Under the pieces are notes generated by a model, which saw only the letters and a list, made by a program, of their open reading frames with translations, did no database searches and was not told the origin of the DNA. Of a stretch of 64,000 bases of DNA, positions 36,161 through 43,516 are shown in pieces. A program made the position numbers and the translations under genes. Within the stretch, counting starts at the first letter, position 1; every line of letters starts with the position of its first letter. Location of the stretch: assembly GCF_010671925.1 (NCBI RefSeq), contig NZ_JAAHIH010000005.1, forward strand, positions 868,001 to 932,000, read 5' to 3'. This DNA comes from Moorena sp. SIOASIH. GTDB lineage: Bacteria > Cyanobacteriota > Cyanobacteriia > Cyanobacteriales > Coleofasciculaceae.

Positions 36161-39148
36161 ATGGTGAGTGAAACAAATCAATGGTGGCAAGATGATAGAG
36201 AAGTGGCAGAGCTGATCTGGTGCTTGGCTCACTTAGATCGTATTGTTGCTCCTCCATTGTCTCAAGACATCAAACCACCAGAGGATGTACACCATTGTGA
36301 TCCGGAATCATCCACTGAAAATCCGTCAGAAGATTATCCAAAGAGTCCTCCCTCAGGAAGGGAAAAAGCAGAACAAAAGATACCGATTAGGACTTATCCT
36401 AAACAGTCCGACCATGCCCCGACTTCCCCTCAAAAACCCGAATCATCCTCCAGTAATTACAGCTCTCCTATTCGTGTTCCTGATCCCTTTCCCTTACCGA
36501 AACCTAGGGAAATCAGTAAGGCACTGTTGCCTTTATCTAAGCGTGTTTCTGGACTGCTAGCCAATGAACTGGATATTGATGCAACCGTTGAACAAACAGC
36601 CGAAGCCAATGGATTGCCAATGCTGGCATTTCGTTCTCCCCTAGAGCGATGGTTTGAGGTACATTTATTGATTGACCAATCCCCTTCAATGGCATTTTGG
36701 GGAGATTTAGCGGAAGGGGTGGCAACGCTTTTTCGCTGGCAAGGGTTTTTCCGGGATGTACGGATTTGGCACTTCCAGACAACAGAACCTACCCCCCAAT
36801 TGTTTTCAGGTGTTGACCGTATTGAACGGGATGTTCGTAGCCTGATGGCACCAGGAGGACATCGACTCTTTATTGCGTTAACGGATACTTTGGGAAAAGC
36901 TTGGTATTCCGGTCAAGCCTTTGAGGTTTTAGCAGAATTAGGAGAACAGCATCCTGTTAGTATTGCCCATGTTTTTCCTCAAACCCTATGGCAGCGCACA
37001 GGTCTAGATCAGGCAATTCAACGACCATTGATTGCTCGTCAGCCAGAGTCCCCTAACTCCATGTTACAAGTAGGAGCTAGGCTTCGTACAACTGCTAGGT
37101 TATATCAATTTCCCATTTTCAATTTATCCGTTAACCACTTTAGCACTTGGGCGAATTTTACCACCGGGAGTGGCAGCAATTCTATTCAAGGGGTTTTAAT
37201 TAGACAGCATCAGCCCGAAACAGCCACAACCAATCCTAAAAAGCAAAGGTCGGAACAGCCTGAATCAGTGGCGGAAACTACCGAAGGCGTTGCTGATTCT
37301 GGGTATGATTCCGCCCCCCTAGCCCCCCAATTCTGGGGGGAACAAAACTCTGAAAGTCCCCCAAAGTTGGGGGATTTAGGGGGCTTGACCAACCCCCTAG
37401 CCCCCCAATTCTGGGGGGAACAAAACTCTGAAAGTCCCCCAAAGTTGGGGGATTTAGGGGGCTTGACCAAAACCAGAGGCTCGCGCATTCATACTTCAAT
37501 TCAGCAACGCCCTCCCGAACAGTTACTGAGAGAATTCTTGGCCAATGCTAGTCCCAAAGCCCGAAAACTTGCTGAAGTTCTGGCTGCTGTTCCCCTGATT
37601 CCTCCAGTGATGCGCTTGGCACAACAGTGGTTTTTACCCGATAGCGAACACTGGCATCTGGCAGAAGTTTTTTTTAGTGGTCTTATCCAAAAGTCTTCCT
37701 TGGGGCCAGAGCAGGCAACTGTTCCCGAAACTTGGTATGAATTTCGTCCGGGAATTCGGGAGTTACTGCTAGGAAATAGTCCAGTTCAACGCACCACTGA
37801 GATTTGGAGGGAAATTGGAGATTTCATAGAGCACCGTTATGGTAGTCTCCGGGATTTTCCAGCACTGATTCCCAACCCCGCCGGGTCTGTTCCAGGTCTT
37901 GCTGCGGATCGAGACCTCTATTTTGCTGAAGTCAAAGCAGCAGTTCTCAGGACTTGGGCAGGAGAATACGCCAATTTAGCACAAGAACTCAGAGCAAAAG
38001 TCGCAAAACGGAAACGGGAGAAAGTTGATCTCACTGACAACTTAGAACCTTTTGAATTTGAAGCGGAAGTCCCCATCACTGTTTTTGAAGAGGAGCCAGA
38101 CGAGAATGAAGAGAAATTACCACAGTGGACATTTGAAACCCCGACTGTTAACCATCAGGGAGAAATCATTAAAACCACAACCTACACCGCCTCTTACTTC
38201 ACCGAAACCCTAACCGATAATGTGGAACTGGAAATGGTGGCTATCCCTGGAGGAACGTTTACAATGGGTTCCCCTGAAAGCGAAAAAGATAGCCGTAGTC
38301 GTGAACGTCCCCAACATGATGTCACACTCCAACCCTTCTTTATGGGGAAATATCCCGTCACTCAAGCCCAATGGAAGGCGATCGCATTAATGACAGACTT
38401 GAAAGTCGAGAGAGACTTAGATCCAGACCCCTCACGCTTTAAAGGAGAGAAGCGCCCCGTTGAAAGGATCAACTGGTATGAAGCAGTAGAGTTCTGTGAC
38501 CGGCTTTCTAAGCTAACAGGAAGGGAGTATAGACTGCCTTCTGAAGCGCAATGGGAATATGCTTGTCGAGGTTTCACAGAACCCCTTAACCTCGAAAGGG
38601 ATGAGACCAGAAATAAAACACCAGCTCAACAATCTATACTCGAAAGAACCTCAAATTTGATTGGTAGATTAATAAACCCCTTGTCCCAAACAGGACAACC
38701 CTATCCACCTTTTTACTTTGGACAGACAATTACCGGAAAGTTAGCCAATTACAACGCCTCAAGAACTTATCGGGATGAACCACGAGGAGAAAGAAGCAAG
38801 GGAACCACCCCTGTGGGTGAATTTCCTCCGAATCCCTTTGGGTTATATGATATGCACGGGAATGTTTGGGAATGGTGTTTAGATGATTGGCATGATAACT
38901 ACGAAGGTGCGCCCACAGATGGCAGTGCTTGGATTGATAAGAATGAAGCGGAAAATGTCAAGATTGAAAATAAGCCATATTCAGCCAAAAAAGAGGATAA
39001 AAGCTCGTATTCTGTCCTGCGTGGCGGCTCATGGTTCGACATTCCTTATAGCTGCCGTTCTGCGTTTCGCAGCCTCATCGTTAGGCGCGACATCCGCAAC
39101 TACTTTGATGGTTTTCGTGTAGTATGCGTATCCGAGAGAACTGGATGA
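36161..39148 (+). CDS. vWA (SAV_2336-like) protein fused to FGE-sulfatase/C-type-lectin-fold domain
   Basis: A 995-residue protein. After a proline-rich N-terminus, residues about 165-350 form a vWA domain (VHLLIDQSPSMAFW, with the DxSxS metal site D172-S174-S176; ALTDTLGKAW). It is of the SAV_2336 type that pairs with MoxR. Residues about 385-435 contain two in-frame copies of a 26-residue repeat (PLAPQFWGEQNSESPPKLGD...) derived from a genomic palindrome. Residues 450-630 are helical (FLANASPKARKLAEVLAAVPLIPPVMRLAQQWFLP). Residues 690-995 form an FGE-sulfatase domain (MVAIPGGTFTMGSPES, INWYEAVEFCDRLSKLTGREYRLPSEAQWEYACRG, MHGNVWEWCLDDW, VLRGGSW). Only one of the two FGE copper-site cysteines is present (WFDIPYSCR), so it is probably a binding, not oxidising, domain. 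Its last 30 codons are a candidate DGR variable region. Confidence 0.85.
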   Translation: MVSETNQWWQDDREVAELIWCLAHLDRIVAPPLSQDIKPPEDVHHCDPESSTENPSEDYPKSPPSGREKAEQKIPIRTYPKQSDHAPTSPQKPESSSSNYSSPIRVPDPFPLPKPREISKALLPLSKRVSGLLANELDIDATVEQTAEANGLPMLAFRSPLERWFEVHLLIDQSPSMAFWGDLAEGVATLFRWQGFFRDVRIWHFQTTEPTPQLFSGVDRIERDVRSLMAPGGHRLFIALTDTLGKAWYSGQAFEVLAELGEQHPVSIAHVFPQTLWQRTGLDQAIQRPLIARQPESPNSMLQVGARLRTTARLYQFPIFNLSVNHFSTWANFTTGSGSNSIQGVLIRQHQPETATTNPKKQRSEQPESVAETTEGVADSGYDSAPLAPQFWGEQNSESPPKLGDLGGLTNPLAPQFWGEQNSESPPKLGDLGGLTKTRGSRIHTSIQQRPPEQLLREFLANASPKARKLAEVLAAVPLIPPVMRLAQQWFLPDSEHWHLAEVFFSGLIQKSSLGPEQATVPETWYEFRPGIRELLLGNSPVQRTTEIWREIGDFIEHRYGSLRDFPALIPNPAGSVPGLAADRDLYFAEVKAAVLRTWAGEYANLAQELRAKVAKRKREKVDLTDNLEPFEFEAEVPITVFEEEPDENEEKLPQWTFETPTVNHQGEIIKTTTYTASYFTETLTDNVELEMVAIPGGTFTMGSPESEKDSRSRERPQHDVTLQPFFMGKYPVTQAQWKAIALMTDLKVERDLDPDPSRFKGEKRPVERINWYEAVEFCDRLSKLTGREYRLPSEAQWEYACRGFTEPLNLERDETRNKTPAQQSILERTSNLIGRLINPLSQTGQPYPPFYFGQTITGKLANYNASRTYRDEPRGERSKGTTPVGEFPPNPFGLYDMHGNVWEWCLDDWHDNYEGAPTDGSAWIDKNEAENVKIENKPYSAKKEDKSSYSVLRGGSWFDIPYSCRSAFRSLIVRRDIRNYFDGFRVVCVSERTG
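37316..37471 (+). repeat. Two in-frame tandem 78-bp palindromic units
   Basis: Each unit holds CCTAGCCCCCCAATTCTGGGG and CCCCCAAAGTTGGGGGATTT-type inverted repeats. Since 78 is divisible by three, both are read through as 26-residue repeats inside the vWA-FGE protein. Confidence 0.9.
39032..39118 (+). other. Candidate DGR variable region 1
   Basis: The 29 codons from TGG to CGT (W..P..CRSA.RS..VRRD.R..FDGFR) at the end of the vWA-FGE gene. Compared with 40007-40093 there are 16 base changes in 11 codons. All lie at codon positions 1 or 2 of NNC or NNT codons, and the third base is identical in every case (TTC/ATC, GAC/AGC, ATT/TAT, TAT/ATT, AGC/TTC, TTT/ATT, CTC/TTC, ATC/TAC, ATC/TTC, AAC/CAC, TAC/GAC). 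This fits mutagenesis of AAC/AAT codons in an unseen template repeat. The other 18 codons are identical. Confidence 0.85.
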
Positions 39149-39175
39149 AGTCAGAAGTTCGAAGTTTGAAGAATT

Positions 39176-40126
39176 ATGGCCAAACTGACCATAAAACGCC
39201 CAAAACAAAGGTTTCGAGGTTACAGAGAATACATAGACGGTATCCCTCTCGAAATGGTCTTAATCCCTGATGGAACCTTCACAATGGGCGCACCAGAGAG
39301 TGAACAAGGGAGTCGTGACAATGAAAGACCCCAACATCATGTAACTATTTCCTCGTTTTTAATGGGACGTTACCCCATTACTCAAGCTCAATGGAACGCG
39401 ATCGCATCTCGTTCTGACCTTAAGGTAAATCAAGATTTGGATCCAGACCCCTCTTATTTTAAACAGCCCTATCAAGGGATAGATAGATGGCAAAGACCTG
39501 TTGAACAAGTCAATTGGTATGATGCAGTAGAGTTCTGTGACCGCCTTTCTAAGCTAACAGGAAAGGAATATAGACTACCTTCTGAAGCGCAATGGGAATA
39601 TGCCTGTCGAGGGGTTACAAAACCCCTTAACCTCGAAAACGGAGAGTCCTATCCCCCATTCCACTTCGGAGAAACCATGACAACAGCTTTGGCTAATTAT
39701 CGCGGGACGGATGATAAAGACTCTAGATGGTCAGGATCTTATGGTAGAGGGCCAAAAGGAGAATACCGTGAGGAAACAACACCAGTAGGATATTTTGAAG
39801 TGGTCAACTCTTTTGGACTCAGTGATATGCACGGGAACGTTTGGGAATGGTGCGCTGATGATCGGCATGATAATTATGAGAATGCGCCCAGTGACGGCAG
39901 TGCTTGGATTGATAAGAATGAAGCGGAAAATGTCAATGGTGAAAATAAGTCAGATTCATTCAAAAATGAGGATAAAAGCCCGTATTCAGTGCTGCGGGGC
40001 GGCTCCTGGATCAGCTATCCTATTTTCTGCCGTTCTGCGATTCGCAGCTTCTACGTTAGGCGCGACTTCCGCCACGACTTTGATGGTTTTCGTTTAGTGT
40101 GCGCTGGGATGAAGTCAGAAGTTTGA
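39176..40126 (+). CDS. FGE-sulfatase/C-type-lectin-fold protein with candidate DGR variable region
   Basis: A 316-residue stand-alone relative of the C-terminal domain of the preceding protein, sharing long stretches (FTMGAPESEQGSRDNERPQHHVTI, MGRYPITQAQWNAIA, VEFCDRLSKLTGKEYRLPSEAQWEYACRG, SDMHGNVWEWCADD, SVLRGGSW). The C-terminus WISYPIFCRSAIRSFYVRRDFRHDFDGFR is the second candidate variable region. Only one cysteine remains at the FGE active-site position, so formylglycine-generating activity is unlikely. This fold displays the variable residues on a surface, as in Mtd and TvpA. It starts 27 bases after the previous stop; the gap is a short GAAGTTT array. Likely a ligand-binding component of the same cassette. 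Confidence 0.88.
   Translation: MAKLTIKRPKQRFRGYREYIDGIPLEMVLIPDGTFTMGAPESEQGSRDNERPQHHVTISSFLMGRYPITQAQWNAIASRSDLKVNQDLDPDPSYFKQPYQGIDRWQRPVEQVNWYDAVEFCDRLSKLTGKEYRLPSEAQWEYACRGVTKPLNLENGESYPPFHFGETMTTALANYRGTDDKDSRWSGSYGRGPKGEYREETTPVGYFEVVNSFGLSDMHGNVWEWCADDRHDNYENAPSDGSAWIDKNEAENVNGENKSDSFKNEDKSPYSVLRGGSWISYPIFCRSAIRSFYVRRDFRHDFDGFRLVCAGMKSEV
40007..40093 (+). other. Candidate DGR variable region 2
   Basis: Partner of 39032-39118. The change pattern is the same: all differences fall at the first two bases of NNY codons, with the third base and intervening codons (TGC CGT TCT GCG, GTT AGG CGC GAC, TTT GAT GGT TTT CGT) unchanged. The inferred template would read W-NNN-P-NN-CRSA-N-RS-NN-VRRD-N-R-NN-FDGFR. 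Confidence 0.85.
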
Positions 40127-40149
40127 AGTTTGAAGTTTGAAGAAATAAT

Positions 40150-40329
40150 TTGAGTTATCCACAAGTTTCAATTCAGAACAGAACCAAAAAGTTTGCGGTT
40201 AGAATAGTCAAAGCTTGCGTTTGGTTAGAAGAATCTAAAGTTCCTAGAACGTTAGCAAATCAGTTATTAAGGTCAGGAACTTCTATCGGAGCTAATTGTA
40301 GTGAAGCTCAGTCAGCCCAATCCCGGTAA
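40150..40329 (+). CDS. Truncated four-helix-bundle protein (S23/Avd-like)
   Basis: A 59-residue frame with a TTG start, reading FAVRIVKACVWLEESKVPRTLANQLLRSGTSIGANCSEAQSAQSR. This is the first half of the four-helix-bundle family (23S-intervening-sequence/TIGR02436 type, to which DGR accessory protein Avd is structurally related). The signature LLRSGTSIGAN.EEAQ.A is present. The frame stops exactly where a GTAAGCATTCAGC repeat element begins (TAA is part of the repeat), so the second half is lost. It lies only 24 bases after the second variable-region gene. Whether it was an Avd or an unrelated S23 protein cannot be told from this half. Confidence 0.7.
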   Translation: MSYPQVSIQNRTKKFAVRIVKACVWLEESKVPRTLANQLLRSGTSIGANCSEAQSAQSR

Positions 40330-40526
40330 GCATTCAGCTATCAGCTATCAGCTATCAGCTATCAGCTATCAGCTATCAGCTATCAGCTATCAGCTATCAG
40401 CTATCAGCTTAAGCGCACGCTACGCGAACAGCTATTGGCCAAGCTACGGAAACAGCTTTTTAATAAAAGAAGCTGACGGCTGACCGCTGACCGCTGACCG
40501 CTGACCACTGACCACTGAATGCTTAC
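40326..40526. repeat. GTAAGCATTCAGC...CTGAATGCTTAC palindromic element, best-preserved copy
   Basis: Perfect 12-base inverted ends (GTAAGCATTCAG/CTGAATGCTTAC). Inside are about ten TATCAGC heptamers, a CGCACGCTACGCGAACAG palindrome, AATAAAAGAAGCTGACGGC, and TGACCGC/TGACCAC heptamers. Confidence 0.92.
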
Positions 40527-40568
40527 GAATAGACTTCAAACTTCTGACTTCTGACTTCAAATCCCGAT

Positions 40569-40829
40569 TTATCCATATTCATCATCATCCGGTAATTTTT
40601 CCATCTCCTGAGCAATTAGCATCTGAAAGTCCTCCCCACAATGAACATTCAAATGAATTGCAGCAGCCAGCAATTCTGCCAGAATCTCAGCTTGTTGTCT
40701 AGCACTGAGGTGAGGTGACTGAAGTTGATAGATTAAAGCGGTAACAGTTTGGCATTCTGAGCCTAACTCTGTAATTAATGTTTTGAGAGTATTGCTAGTA
40801 ATAGGAAGGGCGCGATCGCGAATCTGCAT
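40569..40829 (-). CDS. Small conserved hypothetical protein, second of a pair
   Basis: An 86-residue helical protein (IRDRALPITSNTLKTLITELGSECQTVTALIYQLQSPHLSARQQAEILAELLAAAIHLNVHCGEDFQMLIAQEMEKLPDDDEYG). It has an acidic C-terminus and no membrane segment. I do not recognise the family. The ATG is two bases after the stop of the preceding small gene, so translation is coupled. A paired acidic/basic set of small proteins is compatible with a toxin-antitoxin unit, but no toxin motif is visible. Confidence 0.6.
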   Translation of the reverse strand: MQIRDRALPITSNTLKTLITELGSECQTVTALIYQLQSPHLSARQQAEILAELLAAAIHLNVHCGEDFQMLIAQEMEKLPDDDEYG

Positions 40830-40831
40830 AA

Positions 40832-41017
40832 TTATTTCCCCAATCGTTTTAGTGCTTGCTGAATGCCCTTCTCAAAGGCACGAATCTCAGTTTCCCAATG
40901 TCTTATTAAACCTTGATCGGGAAAGTCCTTTTCATACTCTAGTTTAATCTTTTCTTGGTGTTCAGCAATGCGCTGATTCAAGCTACGAATTGCCTTTTTG
41001 TGGTTTTTCTTTCCCAT
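40832..41017 (-). CDS. Small basic hypothetical protein, first of a pair
   Basis: About 61 residues from the ATG at 41017 (MGKKNHKKAIRSLNQRIAEHQEKIKLEYEKDFPDQGLIRHWETEIRAFEKGIQQALKRLGK). It is highly charged and basic, probably a helical hairpin. A GTG at 41038 extends it by seven codons but the extension looks unlike coding. It is directly followed by the 86-residue gene. The pattern is familiar from cyanobacterial genomes but has no known function. Confidence 0.6.
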   Translation of the reverse strand: MGKKNHKKAIRSLNQRIAEHQEKIKLEYEKDFPDQGLIRHWETEIRAFEKGIQQALKRLGK

Positions 41018-41155
41018 AAAGTTTATAGATGCACCCACAGACTTGCACCAGTATCTTATGGGGCTGGTGTCCTCACCTTTATATTTTACCTACCCATACT
41101 TTTTATCTTGTAGGGTGAATGAATGGGTAGATCTCATTTTTGCTGTTTGACCTGC

Positions 41156-41234
41156 TGGTGCGTTACGGGGCGGGCTGTTTCAACCAGGCGCGAAGAGGCT
41201 TAAAATTAGGGCAAGCCCGCCCCTAACGCACCCT
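41156..41234. repeat. GGTGCGTTACGGGG...CCCTAACGCACC element, copy 2
   Basis: Same ends and GCGCGAA core as 15070-15148. A 28-base TTTTAGCTGTGTCAGTCCA-type inverted pair flanks the region at about 41243-41262 and 41322-41341. Confidence 0.85.
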
Positions 41235-41357
41235 ACTGGACTGACACAGCTAAAGTAGTACAATAGCATTTTGGTAAAAACCTTAATTTACAAGGGATTA
41301 AGGGATTGTCCTAAAACACCATTTTAGCTGTGTCAGTCCACTACGCAACATTTACTG

Positions 41358-41405
41358 TTCCCGATTCCCGATTCCCGATTCCCGATTCCCGATTCCCGAT
41401 TCCCC
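41358..41405. repeat. TTCCCGA heptamer array
   Basis: About seven GATTCCC heptamers between the repeat element and the psbA terminator. Confidence 0.9.
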
Positions 41406-41417
41406 TTATATACAAAC

Positions 41418-41457
41418 AAAAAAGCGCCCCCCAAACGGAGAGCGCTTTTCTCAAACT
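41418..41457 (-). terminator. Rho-independent terminator of psbA
   Basis: On the minus strand GAAAAGCGCTCTCCGTTTGG is followed by GGGGCGCTTTTTTG. The AAAAGCGC/GCGCTTTT stem ends in a T-run 25 to 60 bases past the psbA stop. Confidence 0.88.
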
Positions 41458-41480
41458 AAGCCAATTAAGCCAAGTTTAGA

Positions 41481-42560
41481 TTAGCCGTTGATAACTGGAG
41501 CAGTTAAAGCAACAGGAGTAGCTTCACCAGCAGCTAGATCTAGAGGGAAGTTGTGAGCGTTACGCTCGTGCATTACCTCGAAACCTAGGTTAGCGCGGTT
41601 AAGTACATCAGCCCAAGTGTTGATTACATGACCTTGAGAGTCAATAACACTTTGGTTGAAGTTGAAGCCATTGAGGTTGAACGCCATGGTGCTGATGCCC
41701 AAAGCGGTAAACCAGATGCCTACTACAGGCCAAGCACCTAAGAAGAAGTGCAAGGAACGGCTGTTGTTGAAGGACGCATATTGGAAGATTAAACGACCGA
41801 AGTAGCCGTGAGCTGCAACGATGTTGTAAGTTTCTTCCTCTTGTCCGAACTTGTAACCATAGTTCTGAGACTCGGTTTCGGTGGTCTCACGCACTAAGGA
41901 GGAGGTCACCAAAGAACCGTGCATCGCACTAAACAGCGATCCGCCGAATACGCCGGCTACACCCAGCATGTGGAAGGGGTGCATAAGAATGTTGTGCTCA
42001 GCTTGGAACACGAACATGAAGTTGAAGGTACCGCTGATTCCCAAAGGCATACCATCGGAGAAGGAACCTTGTCCAATGGGGTAGATTAGGAACACGGAGG
42101 TAGCAGCAGCCAAGGGAGCGCTGTAAGCAACGCAGATCCAAGGACGCATACCCAGACGGTAGCTCAGCTCCCACTGACGACCCATGTAGGTGAAGATACC
42201 AACAAGGAAGTGGAAGATGATTAGCTGGTAAGGACCACCATTGTAGAGCCACTCATCTAAGGAAGCTGCTTCCCAGATTGGGTAGAAGTGCAAGCCAATG
42301 GCGTTAGAAGAAGGAACAACAGCACCAGAGATGATGTTGTTGCCATAGATCAAGGAGCCAGCAACAGGCTCACGGATGCCATCAATGTCCACAGGGGGAG
42401 CAGCGATGAAGGCGATAATGAAGCAGATGGTAGCGGTTAGCAATGTAGGGATCATCAGTACACCGAACCAGCCTACATAAAGGCGGTTGTTGGTGGAAGT
42501 GATCCAATCGCAGAACCGATCCCACACGTTAGCGTTACGCTGTTGTAATGTGGTAGTCAT
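41481..42560 (-). CDS. psbA: Photosystem II D1 protein
   Basis: A 359-residue PsbA, the reaction-centre subunit binding P680, pheophytin and the manganese cluster in the thylakoid membrane. The whole length is canonical: [94 protein letters not shown]. The C-terminal 16 residues after DLA are the extension removed by CtpA. The residue equivalent to position 130 is Gln (YMGRQWELS), as in low-light D1:1 forms, rather than Glu. The N-terminus is one residue shorter than usual (QQRNANVW). ATG at 42560; the leader contains a CAGGC...GCCTG hairpin. Confidence 0.99.
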   Translation of the reverse strand: MTTTLQQRNANVWDRFCDWITSTNNRLYVGWFGVLMIPTLLTATICFIIAFIAAPPVDIDGIREPVAGSLIYGNNIISGAVVPSSNAIGLHFYPIWEAASLDEWLYNGGPYQLIIFHFLVGIFTYMGRQWELSYRLGMRPWICVAYSAPLAAATSVFLIYPIGQGSFSDGMPLGISGTFNFMFVFQAEHNILMHPFHMLGVAGVFGGSLFSAMHGSLVTSSLVRETTETESQNYGYKFGQEEETYNIVAAHGYFGRLIFQYASFNNSRSLHFFLGAWPVVGIWFTALGISTMAFNLNGFNFNQSVIDSQGHVINTWADVLNRANLGFEVMHERNAHNFPLDLAAGEATPVALTAPVING

Positions 42561-43165
42561 GTTCGGATGATTGCGTTTATTTGATTATCTAGGTTCAGCA
42601 GGCTTGTTTTGCCTGTCTGTATTTATCCTAATACAATCCTGAAGATAAATACATTTTCTGGGTTCAATCGTAACTTTACTTAAAACTACTTAACTTTGCT
42701 TAATAAAAACCATGCGATCGCTTTCGTGAATGATTACTGAGAGCTGACAAAATTTTAATCAATACGAGGGATGAATCAGAGGGATGAATCCTATGCTGGG
42801 CAAGGCTTAGGCCAGTATATGGCCAGCTTGGTGAATCCGTTTGATCCAGTGCTAGTTTAGCTTAACATTGCTTAACAAAAATAGCAGTGATTGCTTTCGT
42901 AAATCCTTACTGAGATCTCGGACAATTTTGATTAATCCTAGGGATTAACCCTAGGTTGGGCAGTGCCTACCAACGCTATGACAAGCTTGATTATCTGTCT
43001 GATCCACTGCCCAACCTAGATGAACTGCCTAAAGTAATTCATAGGACTTAATAAAAAATGTGCGATCGCTTTTATGACCAGATATTAGGTTTGTTACAGC
43101 TGTCGGCAGGAAACGGGCAAGATGCCCGTTCCACGCCTGATGCCGATTCCACAGGATTAATCTTG

Positions 43166-43440
43166 GGGTGGGCAGTGCCGACCAACGCTCTTTGCAAGCT
43201 TGATTATCTGTGTGATGCACTGCCCACCGTAATACTGTCGGCAGAGAACAGGCAAGCAAGAAGAATCTTCGGGTGGGCAGTGCTTACCAAAGCGCTTTGC
43301 AAGCTTGATTATCTGTGTGATGCACTGCCCACCGTAATACTGTCGGCAGAGAACAGGCAAGCAAGAAGAATCTTCGGGTGGGCAGTGCTTACCAAAGCGC
43401 TTTGCAAGCTTGATTATCTGTGTGATGCACTGCCCACCCT
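43166..43440. repeat. Three tandem 105-bp units with GGGTGGGCAGTG...CACTGCCCACC palindromes
   Basis: Units start at 43166, 43271 and 43376; the last is partial. Each holds GGGTGGGCAGTG and CACTGCCCACC about 60 bases apart. Because 105 is divisible by three both strands stay open, which creates spurious ORFs. Confidence 0.92.
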
Positions 43441-43443
43441 ACT

Positions 43444-43516
43444 ACTGTCTTAGTCATAGCTGACTTCTGACTTCTGACTTCTGACTTCTGACTTCTGACT
43501 TGCGCGTAGCGCTATA
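43444..43516. repeat. GACTTCT heptamers ending GACTTGCGCGTAGCGCTATA
   Basis: Same unit as 31812-31856, here with about six heptamers. It lies next to the stop codon of the minus-strand gene. Confidence 0.8.

Larger units (their letters stand above)
42561..43516. other. psbA upstream region with diverged and tandem repeats
   Basis: No gene. Two diverged copies of an about 165-base unit (42700-42860 and 42865-43035) each carry TTAA-AAAAAT..GCGATCGCTTTCGT, ACTGAGAGCTGACAAAATTTT and a GGGCA...TGCCC palindrome. A three-copy 105-base tandem array follows, then a GACTTCT heptamer repeat. Confidence 0.65.

Noticed and set aside
37210-37499. Two antisense ORFs within the vWA-FGE gene
   Set aside because: Open only because of the 78-base palindromic repeats.
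40094-41040. Template repeat of a DGR next to the variable genes
   Set aside because: I looked for AAC/AAT-rich copies of the RGGSW..FDGFR segment here and in the rest of the window and found none.
43166-43440. CRISPR array
   Set aside because: Units are contiguous 105-base repeats without unique spacers; the heptamer arrays likewise have no spacers. No cas genes present.
43058-43453. 131-codon ORF with 35-residue repeats
   Set aside because: It is read through the 105-base tandem palindromic array; the reverse strand is open too. No start signal or family match.
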